Assembly: GCA_963920525.1 (NCBI GenBank)
Contig: OY986435.1
Coordinates: forward strand, 298,094,708-298,158,707
From: Dichetophora obliterata
Taxonomy: Eukaryota; Arthropoda; Insecta; Diptera; Sciomyzidae
Length of the DNA: 64,000 nucleotides
Reading direction: 5' to 3'
Part shown: positions 44,381-55,947 of the stretch, piece by piece
Layout of the letters: every line of letters starts with the position of its first letter
Position numbering within the stretch: position 1 is the stretch's first letter
The notes under the pieces: model-generated
Database searches by the model: none
Seen by the model: the letters and a program-made list of their open reading frames with translations, nothing else
Told to the model about the DNA's origin: nothing
Made by a program: the position numbers and the translations under genes

Positions 44381-45166
44381 TGGTGTTCAGACGTGGTCAA
44401 ATGATTGAAGTATATTATGATTTTTTACTCTCTATTAGTCTCTCTAAAAATTTTCATTTATTCCTGCTCACACTTGATTGAAGGACTGATGCAGGCATTT
44501 TTTTACTTTTTAGGTTTACGAATACTTACTTAGAAAAACTATGTTCATAGGTGTTCACATAGTGTTTCTAAATAGGTATTTACACGTCTGTCAAAAGATT
44601 GAATCAATCAAAATTTGTTGATTTCCTATGTAAAAAAATTAACTCTCTGCGAGAGCGAAAATAAACTTCAAACTCTTCATTGAATCAGTCAACATTTTGA
44701 TTCAGCTCCAGACCTGCATCAATCAGTCGAAGGGTTTAATTTTTTTGCTCTTGTTTAGTAGCAAATTATTTCTAAAAATGTACGTACCTATTTCAAAATA
44801 TTTTTTTAACAAAATGGCAATTTTGTGGGCAAGAGAGGTTACAGAAGTTTTTATAAATAAGTTTCAAAACAAATTATCTCTGTGTGAAAGTTGAGATGCT
44901 TCCTATCCACACAGATTTTTTTTTTGTGTAGTTTTTCTAGTTTTTGCCATAATTTTATTAATTTTACTATTTGTTATGATGAGCATGGTCATCCAGATAG
45001 GTAAAATTTCTGGCATAATGATTTCCTAATGTGATCAATTGTAATCCCCAAGATATCAACTATATTCCGCCATTGTTTTCTATTTTCTAAAATTTTTATG
45101 TACACAGAACGACACAAAATCCCAAGCATAATAAATACGCACTGCACGATACGAAATCACAAAATA

Positions 45167-46762
45167 CAGTGTCTCACAACGAAAGTCGGGCAGGTATTTC
45201 TTAGCACTTTCGCATTGGTTTCAGAAATGAAAATGTGTGAAGAAAATTGCAATATATATTTTTTTTCAGAACGTTATTTTTTTGTAAATTAAATTAAATA
45301 CAAACATATTTAAAAAATTAGAACATAACGGTGAAACAAATTTAAATCGAAACAAACCTATAAAAACGAGCTCACATCGAAAGTCGGGCAAGTAAAGAAA
45401 AAATGCAAATCATGGTCCGTAAACCGTTAATCCTGCTTTAAACTCTTTATTACTGTTGGAATAACTTCAGTCAAACGCAAAACTTAAGAAAATAAACATT
45501 TCTCGAAAAGTGAATTATTCAACACTGGTCACTGGATCATTATTTGAAAGAAAAATCCGAGCGAAAAATTACACAAATCGTCTTAAAAAGTAAATCAACA
45601 GTGCACGATATAATCAAGCGTTATATACAAGATAAGAAAATATGCAATAAGGAACGTACAGTAGCTAAAAATAAACTTAGCTCCAAAAATGAAAAATATG
45701 TTTTAAGAGAAATAATAAAAGACCCATTTTTATCTGCACCAAAACAAGGGGTCATGTTAAAACTCACTTTGAAAAAGAGTGTACACTCATAAATAATAAG
45801 AGTCTTGAGAAAATATTAACTAAACAGAAGAGTAGCACCAAAAAAGTCATGTATAAGCAAGAAAAATATAAAAGAACTCCTCTATTTTGTTCGTGAGCAA
45901 ATGACGAAAGATTTTTCATTCTGGAGCAAGGTTAATAGGTTAACAGAATAAATTGGGATATTTAGCACTTTTTAATTATAAACATTTATTAAAGGTTTTG
46001 GCTACCGATGCGAGTTAATTTATTCTGCTCAAATGGAAAGCGGAAACCGAATGAAAAATTTTGCAGTAAAAATTTTAAAAATACGGTTAAGCATGGTAGA
46101 GGATCAGTCATGGTTTGGGGCTGCGTCTGATGTTAGAAGGATTAATTTTATTGATAATTTAGTATAATGGACTAAAATATGTTCCTTGACATTTTCATGG
46201 CGCACGTAAAAGAAAGTGCGGGTAAATAAGGAATTACAGACAATCTTGAGTTTTACCAAGACAATGACCTGAAACATACGACGCCCTTGGTAAAGAATTG
46301 TGTACTGGATATATACCAAATGTCATAAAAACAACCTCACAAGGCGCAGATTAAAATGTTATAGAACATCTATGGGATGAACTTGAACCCAGAGTGCATT
46401 ATCAGGGATGGGCAACTAAAGATGTATTAAAAAGTATCATAAGTGAAGAGTGGATTCAGATTGGAGCTGCTATTTGTAAAAATTTGGTTGCACCCATGCC
46501 AAAAATTAAATTCTTAGTTTTAGCATTGAATTATCCTAACTGCCCGACTTTCAATGTGAGCTCGTTTTTAAAGCTTTGGTTTGATTTAATTTTGTTTTAC
46601 CGTTATGTTCTAACTTTCAACTATGTTTCTGTTTAATTTTGCTCACCAATAAATAACATTTTGAAAAATATATTTACTCCAAGTTTCTTCTTACATTTTC
46701 ATTTCTGAAACCAATTTGAAAGTGCTAAGGAATGCCTGCCCAACTTACGTTGTGAGCCACTG
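45167..46762 (+). mobile_element. Tc1-like element with IR/DR ends, about 230-bp TIRs
   Basis: TA at 45165-45166 and 46763-46764 flank a 1,596-bp element starting CAGTGTCTCACAACG and ending with the complement of CAGTGGCTCACAACG. The TIRs extend about 230 bp (45167-45395 and 46537-46762). Each contains an outer and an inner copy of a GCTCACA-CGAAAGTCGGGCA-type motif, the IR/DR arrangement of two transposase-binding sites per end. The transposase remnant is internal. TIR divergence and a broken ORF show it is old and inactive. Confidence 0.85.
45544..46636 (+). pseudogene. Tc1-like transposase, broken
   Basis: The N-terminal part (45544-45790) has a paired-type helix-turn-helix: STVHDIIKRYIQDKK then NEKYVLREIIKDPFLSAPK. 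The core is split by stops and frameshifts: GSVMVWGC (near 46105), FYQDNDLKH with the second catalytic Asp (near 46255, usual form FQQDN.PKH), then NVIEHLWDELEPRV (near 46357), which carries the third acidic residue. The C-terminus follows in the open frame 46394-46636 (GAAICKNLVAPMPKIK). The first Asp region is not clear. The order and spacing match Tc1 transposases of about 340 residues. It would cut and paste the element at TA sites if intact. Confidence 0.82.
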
Positions 46763-46919
46763 TAGTAGGTAACAGAAAAGTAAAAAATGTCTGCACCGAT
46801 CATAAAATCATGTGTAAGCAGGCAGGAGTCAACATTTTTAGAGAGAGTTAAAGAGAGTAAAAACGGTGACATACTTCAATCATTTGATAGACGTGTGAAC
46901 ACCTACAAACAACGTCATG

Positions 46920-49455
46920 GTGCAATTGCGTTAATTCATTTCGCAAGTACAAGAAACTGCACTTAAATTGGTGTATCAGCGTAGAACTTTTTGCTGCGTT
47001 ACTCATGTTAACAAAGTGCTTTACAATATATTAAATACTCTTGAAATTTTCTGAAGGAATCTGGAAAATGTATGTATGTTAAAAGTATTAAATGTGATTG
47101 AAGAAAAAAACCTTAAAAATATACAGAAGTACTCAAAGTGAATTAGTTTTAAATATAACCAAGTTAAAGCAATCGATAAAATTTAATCGGCATTTCAGTT
47201 CAAGATGAGGCAACTCTTGCTACGTGGTTTAATTCTTACACCACACACACGCTCTTTAACCGTTCACTGCAAGGATAATTCAAAAGTTTCTTCCTCTGCT
47301 TTACTGAGTCAAATTATGCTGCTTCTGTTTGGCCATCAATTGAATAATATGGCAACACTCAGGTTTTTCTACGTACAAGTTGTAGTTTAGTCGACAGATT
47401 CAAGTGCAGCAGCAGTAAAAGCAACTGCAACATCGTGCTCAACAACTGCAACAACAAATTGCTAGCAATTTAGAAAAGTTACTTAAATGAACAGCTTGTG
47501 TTGCTTGTTGTGCTTGGTGCTTGTGACCTGGCTGTAAGATCTTTTATGCGCTACTGTTCAAAATATTGTTAGACTGTCATCATTAGTTTCGTTTGCTATC
47601 TCTCTTATTTTCATTGAATTCTTAGACCTAAGCTTTTCTTTCGCCCTGGCAGCAGATTTTTAATATTTTAAGATCTCTCTCTCTCTCTCTCTCTCTGTCT
47701 GTTGCAAATTTTTTGCTTTATTTTTTGACTCTAACAAGTGATGCACGTCCTTTTTCTGCATTTGTTTCGTTGTCGAACCACAAACATCGCCCTTATATAT
47801 TTGTCCTACCCACCCATGGAGACAGCTTGGATAGAAAAAAAACAAAAATAGTTCAATCCAAATCATGTTGGGAGGAGCTGCCGGAAATGTTTTTCGTGTG
47901 CTTGGACCTTGTTCAGTATTGCTTTAAAGTTTACATTTATTCTTACTTTAATTTATGACTTGAGTAAACTATGTATGGAATGTGTGTAAGTCCTGGTCGA
48001 ATTTAGTTGTTGCATTACTGTTGTTGGTGCTTTTGACTGCTTGCACGTGAATTGCCCTCATATACACATTGATTGTTTTTCCTCCTTTCTTGGCTAGTTC
48101 GACGAGTGCATGTTTTTTTATAGTCCGAGTCCTATTTAATGTTCCAGGCCAAAAGTTGAAATTGTTGTCCATAATGTTTCTGCTGCTGCACGACTGCGCT
48201 GCTACACAATTCAACTTTACTTCATACGGTCATAGCACAGAAAATCTTCACCCTTGCCCAATTTCTCCTCTCAAAAGTGGATAGTTGCTTTATTTTTGTT
48301 GCTTATTTCATATCAGTAGCCATGTGTATGTTATGCACCCGGACTGTGTAGAAGCGGACCAAGGTAGAAGAAAAAATTTCCAAATGGCAGTCAGTTCGTT
48401 CGTCTTAAAGTCGGTGGGCGGTTTGTTTACTTGCATACAGCTTCTAAGATAAGAAAGATTTTCTTGAAACGCCAGGATAAGTTTTCGTATATTTCCTCTT
48501 AGTTTTTTACCCTTTTTTTCTATTTTTTAAGAGTATTAGCGTTAGATTCGCTTCGTAAAGTTTTCTGCCCATTCTCCAATGCCGGAGATTAAAGTTGTAA
48601 ACTCTGGAATCAGGTAATGAGTCTAATTTGTGTCGGAAAGAAAATCTCATGCATAATTTGCTACCATTCAGCTAGCTATTAGCTTGTTTTCCATTAAAGT
48701 AGTTAGCTTGAAAAGTTTTGGCTTTAACCTCGGGAATTGCTAAATTTTTTGCAACTTTTTCAATATTTTCTGCCGAGAAGATAAAAACAGTTTCTTTAAA
48801 ATTTTAGAGACAAGGAATAACTTAACAAACCCTTGCTAGACGTCGTAGTAGGGTGTTTATTATTTTTCAATTCCTTTTAGAAATGTGCAACTAGCTGCAT
48901 AAATATGATCTGGAAAAAGTTTTGGGAAGCGGTGACGCGTACGCCCTCAAGTTGATCAGTGTACTTTGTGTGGAGAAAAGGTGCTATTTACAAAAATAAC
49001 CCAAAAACTTTCCTTAGCAATTAATTTTTTTTAAATTTTGTGCACCTCGTTTTTCAATTAATTTCTTTATTTAAATAAGCTAACAAAAGTGAAAAATTTT
49101 CGAAAAAACTTGTTTTCAACAAACTTCTTGTTGCTTTTTCAAAAAAAAAAAAATTCCAAAAATCCAAAAACATAAAATTAAAACAAAAAAAAAATTTAAC
49201 CATAGTCTTGAGATATTTTGTGCAAAAAATCATATAAACCTAGATTCGGTTTATTTATTTTTTTTAATCCTAAAAATGCCCTTTTCTCGCCCTCACTCCA
49301 GCTCCAAACTCGAACTGCTAATAAAGTTTTAGCAAAAATAGTTTAAAATTTTTGAAATTCCAGGGTTGCCAAGATGCAAGCCCTGGTTTTTGGGGTTAAA
49401 TAAATAAAAACAGAAAATAAATAAAAGAATTCATTATTGGAATATGTTTAATTAA
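46920..49455. other. non-coding DNA, less obviously transposon-derived
   Basis: Contains a TC microsatellite at 47674-47696 and GC-moderate stretches (47200-48450). A TCAGTT initiator-like site lies at 48391 and a splice-donor-like CAGGTAATGAG near 48611. These could be the upstream part of a host transcription unit, but no coding exon is recognisable. Confidence 0.3.
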
Positions 49456-50495
49456 CAGTCGAACTTTCTTATACCGAACTTTCTTATACGAAGAAAATTT
49501 GTTAGAAAACAGAAAATCTGTCAGTGATGATGATTAGGCCAAACCTATTTACAGTTTCCGCAGAGCAACGAAATTTGTTGTTGGCATTTGTTTTTTGCAT
49601 AAATTAAGAAATTTTTTAAGATTGACCAAATCGGACAATGAGTACGCCTTCTTCACATAAAAGAAAAAGTTAAGAATCAATGTATCTTTAGACTTATTTA
49701 ATTTTTTCTTTTCAAAAATTTTATACATTTCGATATGTCTAAAATCACTTCAAGAATATTCATACTAAAAGTTATTATAATCAGACCATTTTTCCATATA
49801 ACCCGAATAATAAAAATTCCATACCTTTAAAAATATATACTTTATTTCATTATAATTACACACAAAAGTTTTCAGTATTATAGCAGTGGTCTATACTGAA
49901 AATGGGATGGATTGGACCAGTTTTTGGGGTACTCCGAAAAAACTTCAATTTCAAAATAATAGTTGTTTATTATAAACTCTTAATTTGAACACAAAATCTA
50001 CAGAATTTTTTTTCTATACCAACTTAAATCTTTGTTAAAAATAGACTGAATGGATCCATTGTTTGGAATACCCTCATATAACCCACTTTTTAAAAAATAC
50101 TTTTACTTTAAAATGTTATTTTATATTTTATAAAAAGCGTGTATCCAAATAAAGATTTATGAAATACGCAAACATAAAACTCGTTTTTTTTACCCCTTAT
50201 TTAAACCAAATTTTCAAAAACCATTAATTTATTAGTTTACCCAAATTAAGGATACAACTTCTGAGATCATTTGTTTAAAAGAAAAATGTAACTATACAAA
50301 ATATATTGATATTTTTTATATATAAATAAGGACTTTATCGAAAAGAAACTACATACATAGTTTTGCTTGAAATGCAATGGTTTTTATTTATTTTCACTGC
50401 AAACTTTTCTTTATTAAAATAAAATTTATTTCCATTAAATTTTCATTTAAATTTTTAAAATAGACTTATTTAATTAATATACCCCAATTTTTTTA
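49456..50495. other. AT-rich DNA with a pogo-like motif at its left edge
   Basis: ACAGTCGAACTTTCTTATAC followed by a second CGAACTTTCTTATAC (49456-49490) resembles a pogo/Tigger end with a tandem motif. No matching right end was found. CCAGGG..CCCTGG (49361-49386, just upstream) is a small hairpin. The rest is unrecognised. Confidence 0.25.
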
Positions 50496-50499
50496 TTTA

Positions 50500-51340
50500 A
50501 TACCCTTTATTAAATTTCGCACAACTTCTTTTGCAACTGCTTGACTTAAGGCAATTTTTTTTAAATACTTCGATGTCACTGGCAACTCGATCATCCTTCT
50601 TTTAGTTCCGTTTGACAAAAGCCTCTCTATCGAACGAAGTTTTGGTCGAGTTCTAGCCGCTGACGCCGTTCCATCTGTTTAGGCAGCCAGGTGGGATCTT
50701 CTCTTTTGTAACATAATTGATGTTGTCTTCTTTTAGCAAATTCAATATGAAACGGGCGTACTTTGCAGTGGCTAAATCAGGCCAAAATATTGTTTATTTT
50801 ACTGTGGTTCTTATAAAATGGTATAAGAAGACAAATGACATACATCGTTTTGTAAATTTCTGCTAATGTAGTGTCATTTGTGTAGAATTAGTGCATAAAG
50901 ACTGGCAGATGAAGACTTTTGCGCCTAAATTTCTCAATTTTAGTTGCTGAAATTGAGTAGTCAGCAGTACCACCTTTCTGTTTTGTGTAAATTTGGGGAC
51001 CTGGTAATGTTACTGAGTAAATTTTTGCAAAGGTTTCATCGCTCATTATAATGCACAGAAAATTCTCTTGAAGCAAACAGTCATACAATTTCTGAATCCT
51101 TCTTTTCCCATTTCCACTTGTCTTTTACTTTTTTTCATACTTTTGATTTATTTTTACGTTGTAAGGTTATGTCTTTGTTTAACTCTTTGGATCACGGTAT
51201 CACTGGTTCTAGCTTTTTACAAATCTCACACAGACATTGAATTATTTTTGTTTATTAAAGTAAGTACCTTAAAATCAAGTTTCGGATCTCTTGAACATTT
51301 TTACTTCCGCTTTTTGGCTAAGATAAGAATAGAAACACTA
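50500..51340 (-). pseudogene. maT/visitor-like Tc1-mariner superfamily transposase remnant
   Basis: On the minus strand, after a Lys-rich stretch (IKSMKKSKRQVEMGK), come LYDCLLQENFLCIIMSDETF, whose SDETF carries the first catalytic Asp, then PGPQIYTKQKGGTAD and ATKIEKFRRKSLHLPVF. After stops, FWPDLATAKYARFILNLLKE carries the second Asp and DNINYVTKEKIPPGC follows. A frame change then gives PKLRSIERL (usual form PELRPIE.YW), with the third acidic position, and KEVVRNLIKG as the tail. This order (DDE..., FWPDLA..HY, P.LRPIE) is that of maT/visitor-type transposases, not of classical mariner or Tc1. At least three frameshifts or stops are present. No TIRs were located. Confidence 0.72.
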
Positions 51341-51344
51341 AGAT

Positions 51345-51665
51345 AAGAACAGAGAAGAAAGAATGAACAAAGAAAGTAGAATTGATTATACCTTCTAACG
51401 GAGCTTACCGCATTGCAATCAAACCTCTACACTGCAAGAAATATTGAATCGAAAGTGTGCAGTTTCTTTTCAATACAGTCCTTATATAAAAAAAGAATGT
51501 TAAATTACATATAGAAAAAAACTATGTTAAAAAAATTTCTCCAGTTATCTTCTGCTTCTCCAAAGAGTCACTTGAAATCAAATCTTCAAAACTTATATCA
51601 GAAAGGAAGCTATTATTAACATCGGCATCTGTACTTTCTTCTACAACATGTGACAATATTTATAT
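51345..51665. other. non-coding DNA between transposase scraps
   Basis: On the minus strand, 51540-51660 is open and acidic (EESTDADVNNSFLSDISFED), but no start or family is recognisable. Confidence 0.3.
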
Positions 51666-51671
51666 TTACAA

Positions 51672-52023
51672 GATGAAGCGATATGCAGATGTATTGCATT
51701 GTATTGTATCAAAATATAAAGCAAAACTTGTAGCGCAAGGCTAAAACCAGAAAATTGGCGTGCATTCAGAAGAAGTTTTCGCACCAGTAATCAGACAGAT
51801 GACACTCCGCATGCTTTTGACATGGACAGGAACTAATAAGTACAACGTCAAGCATTATGATGTCGACATCTGCATGTCTGAACGGAGATCTGGAAGAAGA
51901 GATCTATATACGCCAACCACTTGGCTACGAAGTACCACCAAAAAAGTAAAAAGTTTTTCGTTTGTAAGCTGCAGAAGAGCTTATACGGGCAGCTATAAAC
52001 AAGCTGCAAGATGCTGGAACTAG
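51672..52023 (+). pseudogene. Ty1/copia reverse transcriptase fragment
   Basis: Reads KYKAKLVAQG, one stop, then NQKIGVHSEEVFAPVIRQMT, LRMLLTWTGTNKYNVKHYDV and, after a frame change, KSFSFVSCRRAYTGSYKQAA, RCWN. This matches the start of the copia RT domain (YKARLVA.G..Q..G.D..E.FAPV.R..T.R.LL..A, H.DV..A.L.G.L, YGLKQA.R.W). The DV of HYDV is the first catalytic Asp. The YVDD motif and everything after it are absent. The fragment is about 115 codons long with one stop and frameshifts, and no LTRs are nearby. Confidence 0.8.
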
Positions 52024-52628
52024 AAACTATTTTCTTTATTAATTATTAGTTAATTGTTCTTCAATATGTATATTATCACCTGAAAAATAATCATAATCGG
52101 AGGCGATGCACATATGCCAAATTTATTTCCATTCTTGAAAGCATTTGTAGTAGGCCCATTTCGGAATGGCCTTTAGCTTCCTATGTGAATTCTCTTTGAT
52201 GACTTTAATCGTCTCAAAATATTTTTCACGAAGCTAAAATTTGAGTTTGGAGAATAGAAAAAAGTTGCACAGGGCCATATCTGGCACACATGTTTCTAGT
52301 TGAACGATATTGATATTGTTTTTGGCCAAATAATCGTGTACAATGCGTGATGTCTGAGCTAGTGCATTATTGTGGTGCAAAAACTATTTATTGCCCTTCC
52401 ATAATTCTGGCCTGTTTTGCCTAATATTCTTTCATATTGAGTGTTGACCAATGGACCTTGCGGAAGGATTTTCGAGTGCACGAAACCTTGAGAATCGAAG
52501 AAAACAGTCAACATCACCTTAGTTCTTTTAAAAGGACTTTGAGGCAAGTTGTCAACTGATGTAACACCCTCTTTAAAGAATTTTTACCATTCAAATGCCT
52601 AAGTACGTGATAGAGGAGACTCCTCATA

Positions 52629-53259
52629 CACGGAGAAAGCTGTTTGCTAAATTCGTATTGTGGTTAAGCAGAACTTGCGCTTGATTCTCAGCCACTTCAA
52701 AATTATGCTAGATTTCAGCAAAAACTAATCAAAGTTTGGTATTCCAGTTTATAATAACTAAACAAATTTTTCATCAAATTCAAGGTAAATTTTGCTAAGT
52801 TATTATAAACTGCAAAAGCAAATTTCTTCTTAATTCAAGCAAATATTGCAAAGTTATTATAAATTGGATTAGCAAATTTTGATTAATTTTCACTGAAATC
52901 TTGCATATTTTTGAACTTTGATAATTATTAACATTAAATTAAATTGAAAAATTACCACCATCTGGAGATTTGAACCTCGGCCACGTGAGTGTAAGTGCAT
53001 GGGCTTATCCATTTGACCATCGCAGTTGTTAACCAATCGTCGCCTAATTTTCTTCATTAAGAATAAACGTTTGCTCGTGTGTTTAGAAGAAATTTGCTTG
53101 AATTTAGTAAAAATTTGCTATTTGAATTTATAATAATTCATGAGGAGTGATTTCAATTTTGCAATCATTTTCTAAAATCACACAGTGATTGAGCAAAGTT
53201 TTTCTGATTTTCTTTTAAGCAAAACATTTGCATGATAAAAGCAAAATAATTTCTCCGTG
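52629..53259. mobile_element. TA-flanked MITE (CACGGAGAAA ends) carrying a SINE-like Pol III promoter
   Basis: TA at 52627-52628 and 53260-53261 flank a 631-bp segment. It starts CACGGAGAAA and ends with its exact complement TTTCTCCGTG, with TTTGCT just inside both ends. The interior has related direct blocks (AAGTTATTATAAA-TG at about 52798 and 52853). A tRNA-like module lies at 52955-53040. It splits the reading frame of the mariner-like transposase, and excision of MITE plus TA restores it, which independently confirms the boundaries. Confidence 0.82.
52955..53040 (-). repeat. tRNA-like SINE head inside the MITE
   Basis: On the minus strand GTTAACAACTGCGA precedes a consensus box A (TGGTCAAATGG) and, about 45 bases on, a consensus box B (GAGGTTCAAATCTC), then AGATGGTGGT. 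Acceptor and T stems do not pair properly. It belongs to the family of the SINE at 23386-23525 (same head and AGATGGT tail). Confidence 0.6.
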
Positions 53260-53350
53260 TATATTTTCTGCAACATTTTCAATGCATCGGGACAAGAAAT
53301 TCCGTTGGTAAAATACAATTTTTTCTATTATGAAATTCGCAGGTCGGACT

Positions 53351-55945
53351 CGAGGAGAATTTGCTAACAAAGCAATAACAAAGAAACTACGTAACAGATC
53401 GCGCTAAAAATTAACACCCAAGCCTATAACAGTGTTATCGGCCTTCAAACAAAAAAAAAATCATTTGCTTTATTACAGCTGTTGTTGTTTCCAGGTACTG
53501 TCCAACAGATGACATGGAAGCTGATTTGCTTAAGCAACCATTAGCTGCTATCAAAATTAAAAATAAGAGCTTTGTTGAATTTGTATAAATAAAGGAAGAG
53601 AGTTGAAATGTAGTTGCATAAAAAAATACTTGTTGAATATTTTTTATACAAATCTAATTAAACAAATTCTGTTTTGTCTTTGATTTGAAAAATGTTCACT
53701 CGAATAAATTTACTTTGTCTGAAAAGTCGTTTTTCACTGTGATACTTTTAAAATTTAAGTAATCATCTCAAAGGCAAAAAAGAGATAATTCCAATAAAAT
53801 TTTGGTTTTATGACACTAGAGATTTTGTTACTAATCAATATTTTAACGGTTTTCTTGGTTTCTCTTATTTGAATAGATTTATTTATTACATTATTAGGGC
53901 TTGAACACAAAAACCCTCCTAAATGGCAACGGATTTTCTGCTCGATATCAATCATATGGTTACTTCTGTGCCTGAAACGTTTGATTTTTACTGCTGGCAC
54001 ATTAAGATGAGATAAAAACAGCGAATCATGTGCGCAGCAACTTTATGAGCATCATGATTTTAGCAAAGCCGTTGCCTTGACATTCTTATTCACAGATTCC
54101 TACACTTCCACTTAACAATCCGTCGCCATCATGTTCATCATATCTCAATTTAAAATTTTTTATGGCGACAAATTCGCACTTTATCTACTATCTTCATTGT
54201 CTCTACATGGTTTTTAACCGACACTCAAGCAATGTTGCAAAACCACCATCAAAACAACCTCCACAACCACCGTCTACAACATCTCCACCATCATCGACGC
54301 TCAAACTCTCGATGTGCACAACTTTAGATTAAATTCAACATCTTTATTGTTTCCAACAAAGCCTCTGTAGTTTAACATAGTAAATTTTCTCATCTACCGC
54401 CACGACTATGATTGTGTCTTTTATTTTGTTTGGGTTATTTGTACGACATTGTCTTGAAAGTCATCATTTGCGAAACCAGCAGCATCGCGTAGATTTTTGT
54501 TTTTTGACAGTAAGAATAAGAACTCTTGCCGGGTAGGGGTGAGGGTAAGTGTTTAGCGTTTGTCGGAATCCCAAAAAGCTACTTATCTGTTAAATGTGTA
54601 TCTGTGTGTGTGAGTATGGCTGTGTGCCACATTCCCATCCATCTGATGTCAGCCGCTGATTTTTTGATTCCCAGTAGATAGATTAAATTTAGAACTCGTT
54701 TCATTGCTGCTGCTGCTGCTACTGATTATCCTTGTCTTGTTTCAATTCGATATGCGTCGTTTTGAGTTAATCAGGAGCTTCCACGTTAAATTATCCCTTT
54801 GTTCCTACCCACCTTACTATTGTAACGTGTGCTTCTGTTAGTTGAGTTGTTTTTTTAATAGCTATATAAAAAATCTGCTTATCGTTAAATAATTTTGGAT
54901 TTCTGATTTAAGCTTTATAAAAAATTTCTTAGTAATTTGTCAGCAACTGTTCTCCTTTTATTTTCATTAAAAGTTTTTAAATTATAAAAAAACATTTGGT
55001 AAAATAGCTCAACACATTGTTAAAATGACGAAAATTGTGTTTAAATTCATATACAAATTTAAAAGAATATTTAAACACTTGTATGAAAAACTAAATGAAA
55101 ATTATCGTCGATTATCGTAAAACATGCCGATTTTTTCTATGTAGATTTTATTTATGGTGCAATTTTCCCTTATGTTCTATCTATACTTATACTATATTTT
55201 GCTGGGACTTTAAATTATTTCGTCCTTGGGGAAGCTTATGCTGAAAAGCTCATTATATGTATGAGTATATCTTCTTGCATTTATTAATCTGTCATATTTC
55301 AAACATTATTTCTCTTCCTAAGCACATGTCAATCAAAATTTTAAGTTAATTTTTAATGAAGCTTAAATGCAGCATGATTTTTAAGATATTTCAATGAAGA
55401 AATACGTCGAAATTTCATGTATGCATAAAGTGACAGAATTACTTTTTACCATTATATTAAGTTAATATGAAGATACCCATCTGGGAAAAAAGTCCACTAA
55501 GAAATTAGAGTAGTTGCTATTTTCGCTTTAGTTCCCCGCTGTCGGCGGGAAGAAAGCTTTAAATTGAATATCGAGTGGTGCACACAATCAAACAACAGTG
55601 AAGATATTGTCCGCTGCTCGTGTAGTTGAAACATTTATTGACCCAACTGAATAGAATTTAACTGAGCAAGAAAAAATTAAAAAAGGAAAATTTAATTCAG
55701 CAAAAGATTCAAACAAGTAAGAAAGAAAACATTTCATCGTCAAACAGATTTAAGAACTTCAACTAAAAGGCACTAAAATAAATAAACGAAAAACTTTTCT
55801 AATTTGTTTCGGAAAAAATAAAAAACAAATAATACAGAGTTGAAGACCAACAAATAAAGCAACGTTGAATCTTAACTGAGGTGAAACTTTTTCCCTAAAT
55901 ATATGTTATTTCTGCACTTTGTTGGACATACAAAAAGCACCAAAA
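53351..55945. other. non-coding DNA, AT-rich with some low-complexity patches
   Basis: Holds a CCA/CAA-rich stretch (54235-54310) and a CTG run (54706-54721). A less AT-rich stretch at 55520-55640 has AAACAACAGTGAAG. I see no ORF of note, RNA gene or element end. Confidence 0.4.
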
Positions 55946-55947
55946 AT

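Larger units (their letters stand above)
44381..46900. mobile_element. foldback-type element with about 125-bp arms, interrupted by a Tc1 element
   Basis: Bases 44381-44512 and 46775-46900 are imperfect reverse complements. Shared blocks are GGTGTTCA-ACG, TCAAATGATTGAAGTAT, TTTTTACTCTCT and CTCTCTAAAAAT. A further partial repeat of the same motif lies at 44550-44600. The Tc1 element at 45167-46762 lies inside, near the right arm. Without it the foldback element would be about 920 bp. No coding sequence belongs to the outer element. Confidence 0.5.
52060..53350 (-). pseudogene. mariner-like transposase remnant 2, interrupted by a MITE
   Basis: Minus-strand transposase of the mariner group (SETMAR/GVQW3-like). 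Upstream of the MITE (53262-53345) it reads TNGISCPDALKMLQKIY. Downstream (52626-52560) come EESPLSRT, a stop, AFEW, a stop, KFFKEGVTSVDN, then directly QSPFKRTKVMLTVFFDSQGF, so the segment carrying the first catalytic Asp is deleted. FCTTIMH, and in another frame FLHHNNALAQTSRIVHDYL, follow (HHDNA motif with Asp changed to Asn). PDMALCNFFLFSKLK has another Asp to Asn change where D is expected in APCDFFLFPK. The end is LKAIPKWAYYKCFQEWK, IWHMCI. It is non-functional. Removing the MITE and one TA restores continuity of the frame. Confidence 0.78.

Noticed and set aside
55520..55870. Possible host promoter and A-rich 5' UTR
   Set aside because: Only composition and a weak initiator-like motif support it, weaker than the 48.4-kb site.
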